DNA from: 9FT-COMBO-53-11 sp035291485
GTDB taxonomy: Bacteria; Patescibacteriota; WWE3; 9FT-COMBO-53-11
Assembly: GCA_035291485.1 (NCBI GenBank)
Contig: DATDSA010000028.1
Location: 1-32,379 of the forward strand
Reading direction: 5' to 3'
Length of the DNA stretch: 32,379 nt
This document shows positions 20,538-28,393 of the stretch, piece after piece (the stretch's first letter is position 1; every line of letters starts with the position of its first letter). The notes beneath the pieces were generated by a model. That model did not search any database. It saw only the letters and a list, made by a program, of their open reading frames with translations, and was not told the DNA's origin. Made by a program: the position numbers and the translations under genes.

Positions 20538-22436
20538 CTACGGTTTAACGGTGAAATCGAAACGATAAGTGGGAATTTGTAGCGTTCCTCGCGAGCGGAG
20601 ATTGAAGATGTCGCGGAAATAGCGGGCGCTGAAGGTGTAGGTGCCGTGGGAACCGGAGACGTAGACGGTGGCGGTGTTGGCGGGGGTCCCCGACGAGAAG
20701 GTCGGCACGACGGCGGTGATGGTGGTTACCGGAGTAACACCGAGATCATTCAGCTTGTTCCGCACGGCGGTGATGCTCCAACCCCCCTTGTCGGTCGGGG
20801 AAAGATACTGCATATAGGAGCAGTCCGACTTGAGCTCGTAGACCCCCGCCCCGTTCTTGGCGCCGCACAGCAGAAAGGCGTTGAAGATGTCGGCGAACTC
20901 GTCCCTCGTCATCCAGGGGTTGTAGGTTCCCTTCACCCCGCCCCGGTCTCCCCAACCGGTGTGGTACCAGGGAGCGTTGGCGATCTGTTCGTAAAACTTG
21001 CCGCTGGCGGAGTGGAAGTCTTTGATTCCGTCGTTGTAGCTCCAGTAACTGATCCAAGCCTTAGTGGAGATGGTGTAGCCGCCGGCGGTCGAGAAGTAAA
21101 AGGCCTTGAGAGGGGCACCGTTGTAAATGACCACTTTGCTCGCCGTTGCGTTCACCGCCTGCTCCCAGTAACTCCCCTTGTTATAACCCAGATAGACCTG
21201 ACAGTAGGTCGAGGGGCAGATGGTGTTGCCATTTCCATTGGCGTAGGACCAGGCGTAGCTCCGGCCGGCAACCGCTTGCGCCTCCAGCGCCTCCATCCCG
21301 TCGTTGGTGGCGCTGCCCCAGCTGGAAGGCATCTCTCCCAGGCCCTTGATGTAGCTCTCCATGCTGAGGGTCTTGTCGAACCAGATGTAGCCCTTGCTCT
21401 GGCAGGTGCTCTTGCTCCAGCCACCGCCCGGATACCAGGGGGGCGGACCGGTGCTGCAGCCCTTGACGTGGATCGAACCCCCGGACCGGTAGGTCTGAAC
21501 ACTGCTCGTGGAGACCTTGTAGTAGGCGGCGAGGATGGATTTGTAGCTCTGGTCCTTCTTCGCGCGCCCGTAGGCCCCGTACTGGCTCATCCCGATCCGG
21601 TGGGGGTAGCCGTAGGTCGCCACCATGTAGGCCGGATGGAAGGTTGGGTTGGGCAACGGCTCGGAATAGGGCTGTTCGTCACCGACGGTCTCACTCCCTT
21701 GGGTCGCGGCGAATTTCGCCAGGATCAACTGCTCCTGCTTGGCGGACAGGTTCCTGATGGAGGATTTGACCGCCGAAAGTTGGGAGGAGGTGGAGGAGAG
21801 TTGGCTCTGGGAAGAAGCGAGACTGGCCTGGTACTGCGACCGGAGCGTCGCCAACTCGTCGCGCAGCTTTTTCGCGGCCGCCCGGTTGCTCTTGAAAACG
21901 ACCACCTGGCCGGCGAGTTGGGCAATCCTCTCGCTCAGGCTTTGGAGACTCTCATTGTAGTACTGGAACTGGTGGGCCGATCCCTCCAGATCATCAGCCG
22001 AGAAGATTATCTCGATGGAGGAGACCCGGTTCTGCTTGTAGAGCTCGCGGACCAGCGTATCCCGGTCGGACTCCCAGCCCGCCAGCTCGTCCTCCTTCTT
22101 ATCGAGGTCCTTCTCGATGGCGGACAGCTCCTTTTCGGCGGCGGTAAGCTGACTGGAAACCTGGGAGAGGGAGAGGGAGGCGGAGGAGATATCGCGGGAG
22201 AGCTGCTGCTGGCGCTTCTCCAGATCGGTGAGCTGCTTCTGCTGTTTGTTGAGCTGGGAGGTGACGTCCTCCAGCGTCTCCTCCGCTCGGGACGGAGAGA
22301 CCAAACTTGTGGTGAGCGAAGTTGAACCAAAAGCCACCGCGATCGTCAAAATTAGGAGGGAGACAAAAGTTAGGAGCTTTCGCATATTTTTATCCGCCGT
22401 AGCCCTGGCGTAGGCGGAGGGCAGTTTAAAAAACAC
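20538..22436 (-). CDS. Coiled-coil SpoIID/LytB domain envelope protein
   Basis: This encodes 632 aa from GTG 22436, or 615 aa from ATG 22385. A signal peptide (LLTFVSLLILTIAVAFG) is followed by a long coiled coil (about 50-245; PcsB/EnvC/CwlO-like) and a SpoIID/LytB domain (about 270-510): GYPHRIGMSQYGAYGRA, SMESYIKGLGEMPSSW, MEALEAQAVAGRSYAW. SpoIID proteins cut or bind denuded peptidoglycan. A C-terminal beta domain carries VYVSGSHGTYTFSARYFR. TGC-TAAAAT (22453-22445) lies 8 bases before the GTG, which favours that start; the 17 added residues (LPSAYARATADKN within) are encoded by an inserted repeat ahead of the old ATG. It is divergent from the pilin operon. Confidence 0.88.
   Translation of the reverse strand: MFFKLPSAYARATADKNMRKLLTFVSLLILTIAVAFGSTSLTTSLVSPSRAEETLEDVTSQLNKQQKQLTDLEKRQQQLSRDISSASLSLSQVSSQLTAAEKELSAIEKDLDKKEDELAGWESDRDTLVRELYKQNRVSSIEIIFSADDLEGSAHQFQYYNESLQSLSERIAQLAGQVVVFKSNRAAAKKLRDELATLRSQYQASLASSQSQLSSTSSQLSAVKSSIRNLSAKQEQLILAKFAATQGSETVGDEQPYSEPLPNPTFHPAYMVATYGYPHRIGMSQYGAYGRAKKDQSYKSILAAYYKVSTSSVQTYRSGGSIHVKGCSTGPPPWYPGGGWSKSTCQSKGYIWFDKTLSMESYIKGLGEMPSSWGSATNDGMEALEAQAVAGRSYAWSYANGNGNTICPSTYCQVYLGYNKGSYWEQAVNATASKVVIYNGAPLKAFYFSTAGGYTISTKAWISYWSYNDGIKDFHSASGKFYEQIANAPWYHTGWGDRGGVKGTYNPWMTRDEFADIFNAFLLCGAKNGAGVYELKSDCSYMQYLSPTDKGGWSITAVRNKLNDLGVTPVTTITAVVPTFSSGTPANTATVYVSGSHGTYTFSARYFRDIFNLRSRGTLQIPTYRFDFTVKP
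22394..22417. repeat. 24-bp imperfect palindromic insert at the SpoIID gene start
   Basis: CCGCC and GGCGG form the ends; the middle carries CTACG twice as a direct repeat on the minus strand. If translation starts at GTG 22436 it is read as SAYARATAD. Its GC content contrasts with the AT-rich surroundings. Confidence 0.5.
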
Positions 22437-22444
22437 TCTACCTT

Positions 22445-22453
22445 ATTTTAGCA
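22445..22453 (-). promoter_or_regulatory. Extended -10 of the SpoIID-domain gene
   Basis: TGC-TAAAAT on the minus strand ends 8 bases before the GTG at 22436. No -35 match is present, as usual for extended -10 promoters. Confidence 0.55.
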
Positions 22454-22465
22454 GAGCTAAAACTA

Positions 22466-22489
22466 GGCTCTATACATATAGTATAGGCC
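22466..22489. promoter_or_regulatory. Inverted repeat between divergent promoters
   Basis: GGC-(T)-CTATAC, loop ATATA and GTATAG-GCC form nine pairs with one bulged T. It lies midway between the extended -10 boxes of the SpoIID gene and the pilin operon, where a shared operator would be expected. Confidence 0.4.
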
Positions 22490-22505
22490 GTCTAATATTA
22501 CATTT

Positions 22506-22514
22506 TGCTAAACT
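22506..22514 (+). promoter_or_regulatory. Extended -10 of the pilin operon
   Basis: TGC-TAAACT lies 10 bases before the ATG at 22525. No SD site is found in the gap, so the leader would be only a few bases. Confidence 0.5.
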
Positions 22515-22524
22515 ACGGTCAGTA

Positions 22525-22935
22525 ATGAGAATAATTTCGTATCTGGTCGCGGTTTCCTTGCTCGCTCTTAATTTATGGGGAGTAGTAACCACTCTCCAAC
22601 CAGCTTACGCTGCCGATGATGATGGGGGTGGGATAACAAAACAATCAAGTAAAGTGGATTGCGTTGACATCGGATTTATTTGTCTAAAAACCGACCCCGC
22701 CGGTTTCGCAAACGATATCTTAGGCATTGGGATTGGAATTGGCACCTTGTTAGCCACCGTTTTCTTAGTTATCGGCGGATTCGGCGTGGCAACCTCAGGA
22801 GGCAATCCCGAAAGCCTAGAGAACGCTAAGACGACCATTACTTCCGCAATCGCCGGTCTTTTATTTATCTTGATGTCGGTGTTGATCCTGAGTATAATTG
22901 GCGGAGGAGTAATAGGGATTGATTTTTTCAAATAA
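22525..22935 (+). CDS. VirB2/TrbC-type pilin-like protein 1
   Basis: This encodes 136 aa. A signal peptide ends near AYAADD (about residue 30). The mature part has two membrane helices flanking a short loop: GIGIGIGTLLATVFLVIGGFGVATSGG, then NAKTTITSAIAGLLFILMSVLIL (helix cores IGTLLATVFLVIGGF and SAIAGLLFILMSVLIL). The SGGNPES-x-NAKTTIT loop is shared with the two next genes (SGGD...A-x-x-x-IT). This is the plan of VirB2/TrbC pilins and the related small channel-type proteins of Patescibacteria. It adds a two-cysteine stretch (CVDIGFIC) after the signal peptide. It heads the secretion gene cluster. Confidence 0.78.
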   Translation: MRIISYLVAVSLLALNLWGVVTTLQPAYAADDDGGGITKQSSKVDCVDIGFICLKTDPAGFANDILGIGIGIGTLLATVFLVIGGFGVATSGGNPESLENAKTTITSAIAGLLFILMSVLILSIIGGGVIGIDFFK

Positions 22936-22953
22936 TGGAAGGTGGTGAATTGA

Positions 22954-23292
22954 GTGCTTAAAACGACAATTAAAGTTGCGATTTCTTCGAGCGTCGCTCT
23001 TGCCGTTTCGGTCTTGCCGATTTTCGCAATTGACAATCCAATCAGATTTGGAACGGTTCAGGAGCTAGTCGGAGGTATTTTCAATGCGATCCTGGCAATC
23101 GTCGGGGCGTTGGCCTTGATCCTTCTAGCTTTGGGAGGAATTCAGTATATGACTTCCGGCGGCGACAAGATCGCGGTTGAACAAGCGCGCGGACGAATAA
23201 CCTCCGCGGTCGTGGGGTTGGTAATCGTCTTCGGTGCGTGGCTCGTCATTAACTTCGTTGGGAACATCTTGACGGGTAAACCGCTGATCTAA
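22954..23292 (+). CDS. VirB2/TrbC-type pilin-like protein 2
   Basis: This encodes 112 aa from GTG, supported by GGAAGGTGG about 9 bases upstream, one of few SD sites here. A signal peptide ends near IFAID, then two membrane helices (ILAIVGALALILLALGGIQY and ITSAVVGLVIVFGAWLVINF) surround the loop MTSGGDKIAVEQARGR. The GGIQYMTSGGD motif is the most typical version of this family. It lies 18 bases after pilin 1 and 12 before pilin 3, so all three are co-transcribed. A pilus with several related subunits, or one major and two minor subunits, is a natural reading. Confidence 0.82.
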   Translation: MLKTTIKVAISSSVALAVSVLPIFAIDNPIRFGTVQELVGGIFNAILAIVGALALILLALGGIQYMTSGGDKIAVEQARGRITSAVVGLVIVFGAWLVINFVGNILTGKPLI

Positions 23293-23304
23293 TAAACCGA
23301 TCCG

Positions 23305-23652
23305 ATGAAAATCACGAAAGCTTTAACAGCGGCTTTGATTGCTTCTGTAATCGTCCCAGGATTAGCCTGGGCAGCACCTCAAGTTACGCCTCTTCCAGTA
23401 AAGTGCAACACGGAGGAGATTTCTGGTATTTTCTGCATTATTGAGAACGTCATCACCACTCTTCTGGGAGTGGGGGGTGTGATCGCTTTTCTATTCCTAG
23501 TTTACGGTGGCTTGCAGTACATAATTTCCGGTGGAGATGAAAAAGCAATAACCGTAGCCAAATCCACGATTACCTACGCCGCTTTAGGTCTGATTTTAAT
23601 TCTGGCCTCAATTCTCATCATAAACACTGTCCTTTCCACTTTCCTCAAGTAA
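23305..23652 (+). CDS. VirB2/TrbC-type pilin-like protein 3
   Basis: This encodes 115 aa. A signal peptide ends near LAWAAP (about residue 24). A two-cysteine stretch (CNTEEISGIFC) comes next and could form a disulfide outside the membrane; pilin 1 has a similar pair. Two helices (LLGVGGVIAFLFLVYGGLQY and ITYAALGLILILASILIINT) flank ISGGDEKAITVAKST. A weak hairpin (GAGAG/CTCTC, 23653-23668) follows the stop without a T run. It ends the pilin triplet; the next gene has its own -10. Confidence 0.82.
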   Translation: MKITKALTAALIASVIVPGLAWAAPQVTPLPVKCNTEEISGIFCIIENVITTLLGVGGVIAFLFLVYGGLQYIISGGDEKAITVAKSTITYAALGLILILASILIINTVLSTFLK

Positions 23653-23694
23653 GAGAGTAAACGCTCTCAAAGTTAGGGTTCCTATCTGAAATTC

Positions 23695-23703
23695 TGCTAA
23701 GAT
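23695..23703 (+). promoter_or_regulatory. Extended -10 of the M23 peptidase gene
   Basis: TGC-TAAGAT lies exactly 7 bases before the ATG at 23711. The same 12 bases (TGCTAAGATTTA) occur at the start of the lysozyme-like gene on the other strand (28334-28323). Confidence 0.6.
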
Positions 23704-23710
23704 TTATCTG

Positions 23711-25396
23711 ATGAAAAAGCTCTACCTCCCCCTGCTCGCGGCGGTTTTGTGGTTATTTTTACTTCCAAGCCTATTCGGCCCAAACGAAACAGCCGCCTCC
23801 CAGAAGGTATACGCGGCTGAAAAATGCCCGGTGATCAGAGATGGTACCAGAGAGAGTGCCTCCCCCGAACCAAATACGGGAGCCCTGCACGAAAAAGAAA
23901 CAGCTAAGTGTAGCGGCATAATCGGGCAGTTCCTTTGCAAATTCATCGCTTCGATCCTAAACTTCTTCTACGGTCCGCAGGAGACCACTCTTACCCTAGG
24001 TAGTACGGACATGCCAGAGGACCTTGTCCACGCCCGGACGATTGCTCTATCCGGTGAGGGAGGGGATGCATCCGGATTTATCGCGCGCATGCTTCCCCCT
24101 CAGTACAGAGAGGAAGACGAAGGAGGCAGTAAAGTTGATCCCATTAAATCTTTGACCAAATCGGAAGGGCAGCTGGTCGAGGGATATGTCGTACTTAACG
24201 GTGAGGAACCAGCGGATGTCTACGGAGAAGTGGACCCTGGGGGAACATACACAGTTGAAACCAAGGGTGGGATTCCAAGCTACAAACTAAAAACTAGGTT
24301 TGGGGAAGTTGCTGCCTTATTCGATCGTTACAGCTTTCTTCAGCGTTCATTCGTACCCGGAGCCAGTGACGAATTCAAACTGCCAGAAACCAGTGTGGAC
24401 TGTTCTCTGTCAGAACAGACTGAGCCCGGTCCAATTACAATTCTCGATTCCACTAGAGGGATAAGATGGGACGCGACCAAAGATCTCCCCAGTGGAATGG
24501 ACTCTGGTGACCCGGATTGCTCTCCCGGGAACGGGGACGATGGTATCTGCAATGGTTCGAAAGATTTCGATGCCTACGGAGACCTGGGGACAACCACAGA
24601 AATTTCGTTAGTGGGTGAAGCCTGGCAAGCCCTCGCCGGAAAAAGCTCCACACCGGGAGAGAGCGGGGTATTAAATATTCTTCTCCCACCCGGTTGGAGG
24701 TTCAAGTCGGAAGATTCCACAGAGCCCAAATCCCCAACCCGTTATGACGCGGCGACTGCAATTGGGGGAGTTTCTAGCACTTCAACCTTGCCGATCGCCA
24801 AGATGGGAGCGGTCAAAGGAGCGCTGGACTGCATCACTCAACAGTTAACCGAAACTCCCGCCTACGCAGCCTACGGTACCTGTGAACAGTGGTTGATCAA
24901 CGACCTTGCGGGGGAATTTTCGGGATGGCCAACCGAACACGGCTGTATTACCCAGGGTGCGAACACGGACGGAACGCACGCTCGAACCGAAGCAATTGAT
25001 ATCGCTTCCAACTCCAGCGTGCCTGGTTGGGGAAATGCTTCAGATATTTTTGGCAAACCGATCATGGCCACTCACGCTGGCAACGTTGAATCCAGTTGCG
25101 ACGATGCCGGCGGCTGTGGTAATCCTTACGGGGGAAAGTGGGTCTCGGTCCGCTCCAGCGATGGGGGTTTCGCCAGCCAATACTGGCACCTTAGTGCCGC
25201 CTACGTTGGGAAGGGGGAACCGGTCTCTCCGGGAACGGTCGTGGGGGCGATGGGGTACACCGGAAACGTAATTCCTAAAGGGCTCAACGGAACTCACCTT
25301 CACTACGAACTAAAGGGAACCACAATCTCGGGAAACACCCCTGAAGAAGTTCCTCAAGGATGCATTGGAAGGTTCCAGTGCAACCTCTGCTGGTAA
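23711..25396 (+). CDS. Secreted M23 metallopeptidase of the secretion locus
   Basis: This encodes 561 aa. A signal peptide (LYLPLLAAVLWLFLLPSLF) is followed by a long linker region (about 30-400) of no clear family, including a membrane-proximal hydrophobic piece near FLCKFIASILNFFYG. The C-terminal M23 domain (about 405-545) has a full zinc site: His423 and Asp430 (HARTEAID), then HLHYE with His529 and His531, plus GNVIPKGLNGTHLH. It should cut peptide cross-bridges. Wall-cutting enzymes accompany many type IV secretion systems to open the peptidoglycan. The next gene starts 3 bases after its stop. Confidence 0.85.
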   Translation: MKKLYLPLLAAVLWLFLLPSLFGPNETAASQKVYAAEKCPVIRDGTRESASPEPNTGALHEKETAKCSGIIGQFLCKFIASILNFFYGPQETTLTLGSTDMPEDLVHARTIALSGEGGDASGFIARMLPPQYREEDEGGSKVDPIKSLTKSEGQLVEGYVVLNGEEPADVYGEVDPGGTYTVETKGGIPSYKLKTRFGEVAALFDRYSFLQRSFVPGASDEFKLPETSVDCSLSEQTEPGPITILDSTRGIRWDATKDLPSGMDSGDPDCSPGNGDDGICNGSKDFDAYGDLGTTTEISLVGEAWQALAGKSSTPGESGVLNILLPPGWRFKSEDSTEPKSPTRYDAATAIGGVSSTSTLPIAKMGAVKGALDCITQQLTETPAYAAYGTCEQWLINDLAGEFSGWPTEHGCITQGANTDGTHARTEAIDIASNSSVPGWGNASDIFGKPIMATHAGNVESSCDDAGGCGNPYGGKWVSVRSSDGGFASQYWHLSAAYVGKGEPVSPGTVVGAMGYTGNVIPKGLNGTHLHYELKGTTISGNTPEEVPQGCIGRFQCNLCW

Positions 25397-25399
25397 ACA

Positions 25400-26425
25400 A
25401 TGGAGCTGCATGAAATCAGAGAACTAGTCATCAAACACAGAGTGAGGCTGTCGATCGCTTTTGGGACTTTGGTTGTTTTAGCATTTGCTGTTGCTCTCAT
25501 CTTGAGAACGGGTAGAAGTCAACCAATTCCTCCAGGAGAGGAAGAAATTGCGTTCCCGGAGTGGTCCCAAGACCTGGGCGCACCCGCCCAAGGCCTAGAA
25601 AAATTGGAAAAGCTTTTCCAACAGGTTCCGCAGGACTTCAATGTTTACGACCGATCAGAAACAGCGGGATCCTACAGTGAAACAGAGGCAGCAGCTCTGG
25701 CAACAAAGCTAGGGTTTAGTCAGCAAGATTACTCAAAACTGGGGGCAGGTAGTGGCACCATCTACGCCTTTGAAAAATCTGGAAAGCAACTCACTGTTGA
25801 GGCGAGTCCCCCCTCTATCTCCTATTCATTTAACTCACAAAACCTGCGTAGGGGTGTCGTACCATCCGAAAGCTCTGCGGCCTCCGCCGCCAGAACATTT
25901 CTCGGCAATCTGGGATTTAGCGAACTAAACTATCTGCTCGGGAGTTACAAATTAGTTTTCTCGGATGGAGAACATCTCACCACCTCCTTGGATAAGTCCC
26001 AAGCCAATCTTGTTGAGGTATCTTTCAATTACCTAAGGGACGGATACCCAATCGTCAGCAGCAGCCCGTCTAAGTACGCTGCGGTGGCCACTCTGGATTC
26101 CAAAAGGACGATCGTATCATTACAGATTCGCGAGCTCAACGTCGCTTTTGATAATCCCAGAGTCGTTCAATCCAAACCTTTCGAAACCGCTATCGAGGAG
26201 ATTGGATCCGGAAATGGTTCAGTGATCTACGTTGAGGGCTTAGTTGGAGAAGAAATAGTCCTTGGCGACATTGCACTTTCCGCTTTCTCCCCCGCAAAGG
26301 TTTTCTTAGCCTACTACGTCGACGAGACGGAATTAATCGCCCCTGTATACGTTTTTAAGGGAGAGGGAACCCTTTCTAGAGGAGGAGAAGTTTGGGCAAC
26401 TGTCTATCTTCCCGCCACAGAATAA
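25400..26425 (+). CDS. Single-pass membrane protein with outer domain
   Basis: This encodes 341 aa. A cytoplasmic N-terminus, one membrane helix (about 15-35, RLSIAFGTLVVLAFAVALIL) and a large outer domain of alternating strands are visible. ETEAAALATKLGF followed by SFNSQNL and AASAARTFLGNLGF hints at two related modules of the type seen in two-domain envelope proteins, but I do not recognise the family. It lies 3 bases after the M23 gene and is surely co-transcribed. It may be a periplasm-side scaffold of the secretion machine, occupying the place of a VirB8/VirB10-like part; that is inference from position. Confidence 0.6.
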   Translation: MELHEIRELVIKHRVRLSIAFGTLVVLAFAVALILRTGRSQPIPPGEEEIAFPEWSQDLGAPAQGLEKLEKLFQQVPQDFNVYDRSETAGSYSETEAAALATKLGFSQQDYSKLGAGSGTIYAFEKSGKQLTVEASPPSISYSFNSQNLRRGVVPSESSAASAARTFLGNLGFSELNYLLGSYKLVFSDGEHLTTSLDKSQANLVEVSFNYLRDGYPIVSSSPSKYAAVATLDSKRTIVSLQIRELNVAFDNPRVVQSKPFETAIEEIGSGNGSVIYVEGLVGEEIVLGDIALSAFSPAKVFLAYYVDETELIAPVYVFKGEGTLSRGGEVWATVYLPATE

Positions 26426-26440
26426 TTAAGTGCCCTACTC

Positions 26441-28318
26441 TTAGTTGCACTGACCCCCGGCATTAACCGTACTGTAAGCAAAGGTATAGCTGGAAACGCA
26501 TTTTTTTCCTTTTTCAGTTAAATTAGGACATGTACCATCAGTTGCCTCCCGACCAGCGGTACAAAAAGCCTGGAACAACCCCACGGCATCGCTTTGACCT
26601 TGGTAACAAGCAGCGTAAGTTGTTCGGCTCTGCTTATAAAAGTTAATAAAGGAAGTTATTTGCGCGCTGAAACCATTACCGGCTTGAGCGGGAATCCCAA
26701 AATCCCGAGAAGACTGCCCTATCCTACTGTAGTATTCATAGTTGCTGGCATTGCTTTCATGTAACCAAATTGCCATAACTACCCTTGGATCGACCCCGGC
26801 AGCCTTAGACCTTGCGATTACGTCGTTATAGCATTCGTTAACGTGGTTTTCATCCGGTTTAAAATTAGGCCCCCAGCGATTGGCAACACTCTTCACGGTT
26901 GCTTTTGGTAAAACACAGCTGGAAGTTGCGGTCGAGGATTGATTGCAATCAATACCAGCTGAAGGCGCCCCTACATCAGGGTTAAAGATCGCGGTCACCA
27001 CCATCCCCATAAAGACCGTAGTAGCCACAAACATCCCTACAAATAAAGACAGACCGAGCAGCAGACCTACGCCGGCAACCCTGAGGACTCCTCCGAGTTT
27101 GCTGATGATACCTTCTCCGAGGAATTGAACAACCGCCCCGATAACCGCTCCCACCGCTGTCCCTATTGGCCCACCCCCGGCGGTACCCAGCAACCCCCCA
27201 ATCAGCTCTCCTAGACCTAGCTTCTTAATCAGCCACTTGGCGGCCTCTTTGGTGGCCCTTTTCACCCAATAGGTTGCTTTTAATTTCCTAGTTAAAGTCC
27301 CTAATCCCCCCACTCGATCAAGAAGGTATCTAACTCCCAACTTGTTCGCGACGGCTTGGATCCCGCTTTGGAGGTACTTCTTAGGGACGGCGGTGAGCGC
27401 CTTCCAACCGTAGACCTTAGCGACCCCCCAAACGCCATCTTTTCGGTAGGTTCGCAGAAAGTTTAGAGTGTTTTGATACAAATCCCGCGATTTCCAGAAG
27501 CGCCAGGCCTGGGCCTCCGGAGTTCGAGCGAGGATCGGCCCCATAACTGGATCTTTCAAGGCCTTTTCATAGACAGCAATTAGTTCTTTCTGATGATTCC
27601 CCCGAGCTTTGTCCCAACTTTCATGCGCCTTGTCCGCGTCATACCATTTGCTATTACCCAGCGCCTCGGATATCTTATTTTCTGCATCGCTAGCCTCCGA
27701 TACCAGAACATTGATGTGAATGCCATTAATCTTCAAATCCGGAAGGTGTGGCTGCAAGGACTTAGCCATCATTAGAGCGACCCCTGGATTTGCCCTGATC
27801 CCCTTTGATGCACCTTTTCTTAAAATCTCGTTTCCTTTCCGGGCATTCCAGCGCCCAATTGCGGCGCGAGTTGAATCGGGAACCGCCCCACCCCAGACGC
27901 TGCCAAAGAGATAGTTCCAGGCGGTTTCCTCAATCGCTTCGGTCACTCCCTCTCCCGCTTTTTCGCTGAGTTTCTCGACGTCGGTAAGCTTGGGGTCAAG
28001 AGGAGCCTTAACCACCTCCCAAGTGGTCCGGGCCGGATCGAGCGCTAAATCAATCAGATTAACTTTGAGAGTAGGAGGCGGTGACCCCGGAGCATACTTA
28101 GCCGAGGGGGTTGCCTCGACCGTAAAGACGTCTTTTAGATCGTCCAAAAGTAAGGTGGTCAATTGCTCGGGAGCATTAAGGGGTTCCAAAGCCTGATCAA
28201 GGCCTTCGACAACTCGCTGGGTAGCAACGTCTAACGGTGCACCCCCTCCCCCGGCCGAAGAACGGCGGCGGCGTTGGCTCGGAAGGAAAAAGCTGGAAAT
28301 ACTCTGAGAAATAGCCAT
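26441..28318 (-). CDS. Membrane protein with C-terminal lysozyme-like domain
   Basis: This encodes 625 aa. A low-complexity basic N-terminus (SSFFLPSQRRRRSSAGGGG) is followed by a cytoplasmic helical region to about 360, a glycine-rich hydrophobic segment (IGGLLGTAGGGPIGTAVGAV) and a strong membrane helix (VAGVGLLLGLSLFVGMFVAT). The outer C-terminus (about 470-625) has VDPRVVMAIWLHESNAS with a probable catalytic Glu521, then RDFGIP, the pattern of lytic transglycosylase or goose-type lysozyme domains, with several cysteines. It is convergent with the upstream gene and divergent from the VirB6-like gene. TGC-TAAGAT lies 7 bases before the ATG, with no SD. It is probably the glycan-cutting partner of the M23 enzyme. 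Confidence 0.75.
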   Translation of the reverse strand: MAISQSISSFFLPSQRRRRSSAGGGGAPLDVATQRVVEGLDQALEPLNAPEQLTTLLLDDLKDVFTVEATPSAKYAPGSPPPTLKVNLIDLALDPARTTWEVVKAPLDPKLTDVEKLSEKAGEGVTEAIEETAWNYLFGSVWGGAVPDSTRAAIGRWNARKGNEILRKGASKGIRANPGVALMMAKSLQPHLPDLKINGIHINVLVSEASDAENKISEALGNSKWYDADKAHESWDKARGNHQKELIAVYEKALKDPVMGPILARTPEAQAWRFWKSRDLYQNTLNFLRTYRKDGVWGVAKVYGWKALTAVPKKYLQSGIQAVANKLGVRYLLDRVGGLGTLTRKLKATYWVKRATKEAAKWLIKKLGLGELIGGLLGTAGGGPIGTAVGAVIGAVVQFLGEGIISKLGGVLRVAGVGLLLGLSLFVGMFVATTVFMGMVVTAIFNPDVGAPSAGIDCNQSSTATSSCVLPKATVKSVANRWGPNFKPDENHVNECYNDVIARSKAAGVDPRVVMAIWLHESNASNYEYYSRIGQSSRDFGIPAQAGNGFSAQITSFINFYKQSRTTYAACYQGQSDAVGLFQAFCTAGREATDGTCPNLTEKGKKCVSSYTFAYSTVNAGGQCN

Positions 28319-28349
28319 CGCTTAAATCTTAGCAATTATCTCTTTAACA

Positions 28350-28379
28350 TTGACTCTATTGGTCAACTTAATCTAAAAT
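28350..28379 (+). promoter_or_regulatory. Sigma-70 promoter of the VirB6-like gene with operator-like repeat
   Basis: TTGACT (28350-28355), an 18-bp spacer and TAAAAT (28374-28379) are followed by GGAG before ATG 28394. TTGAC and GTCAA form an inverted repeat over the -35 (28350-28366), a possible repressor site. The divergent gene uses the extended -10 at 28334-28326. Confidence 0.65.
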
Positions 28380-28393
28380 AACGCTGGAGAAAA

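Noticed and set aside
19120..20582. Two long plus-strand frames opposite the PP2C-like gene
   Set aside because: They are Ser/Arg- or Gly-rich shadows of a GC-rich coding region; no start signals or domains.
20646..22325. 559-codon plus-strand open frame opposite the SpoIID gene
   Set aside because: It is a low-complexity Gly/Val/Leu/Asp-rich antisense frame without signals, while the minus strand has a clear SpoIID domain.
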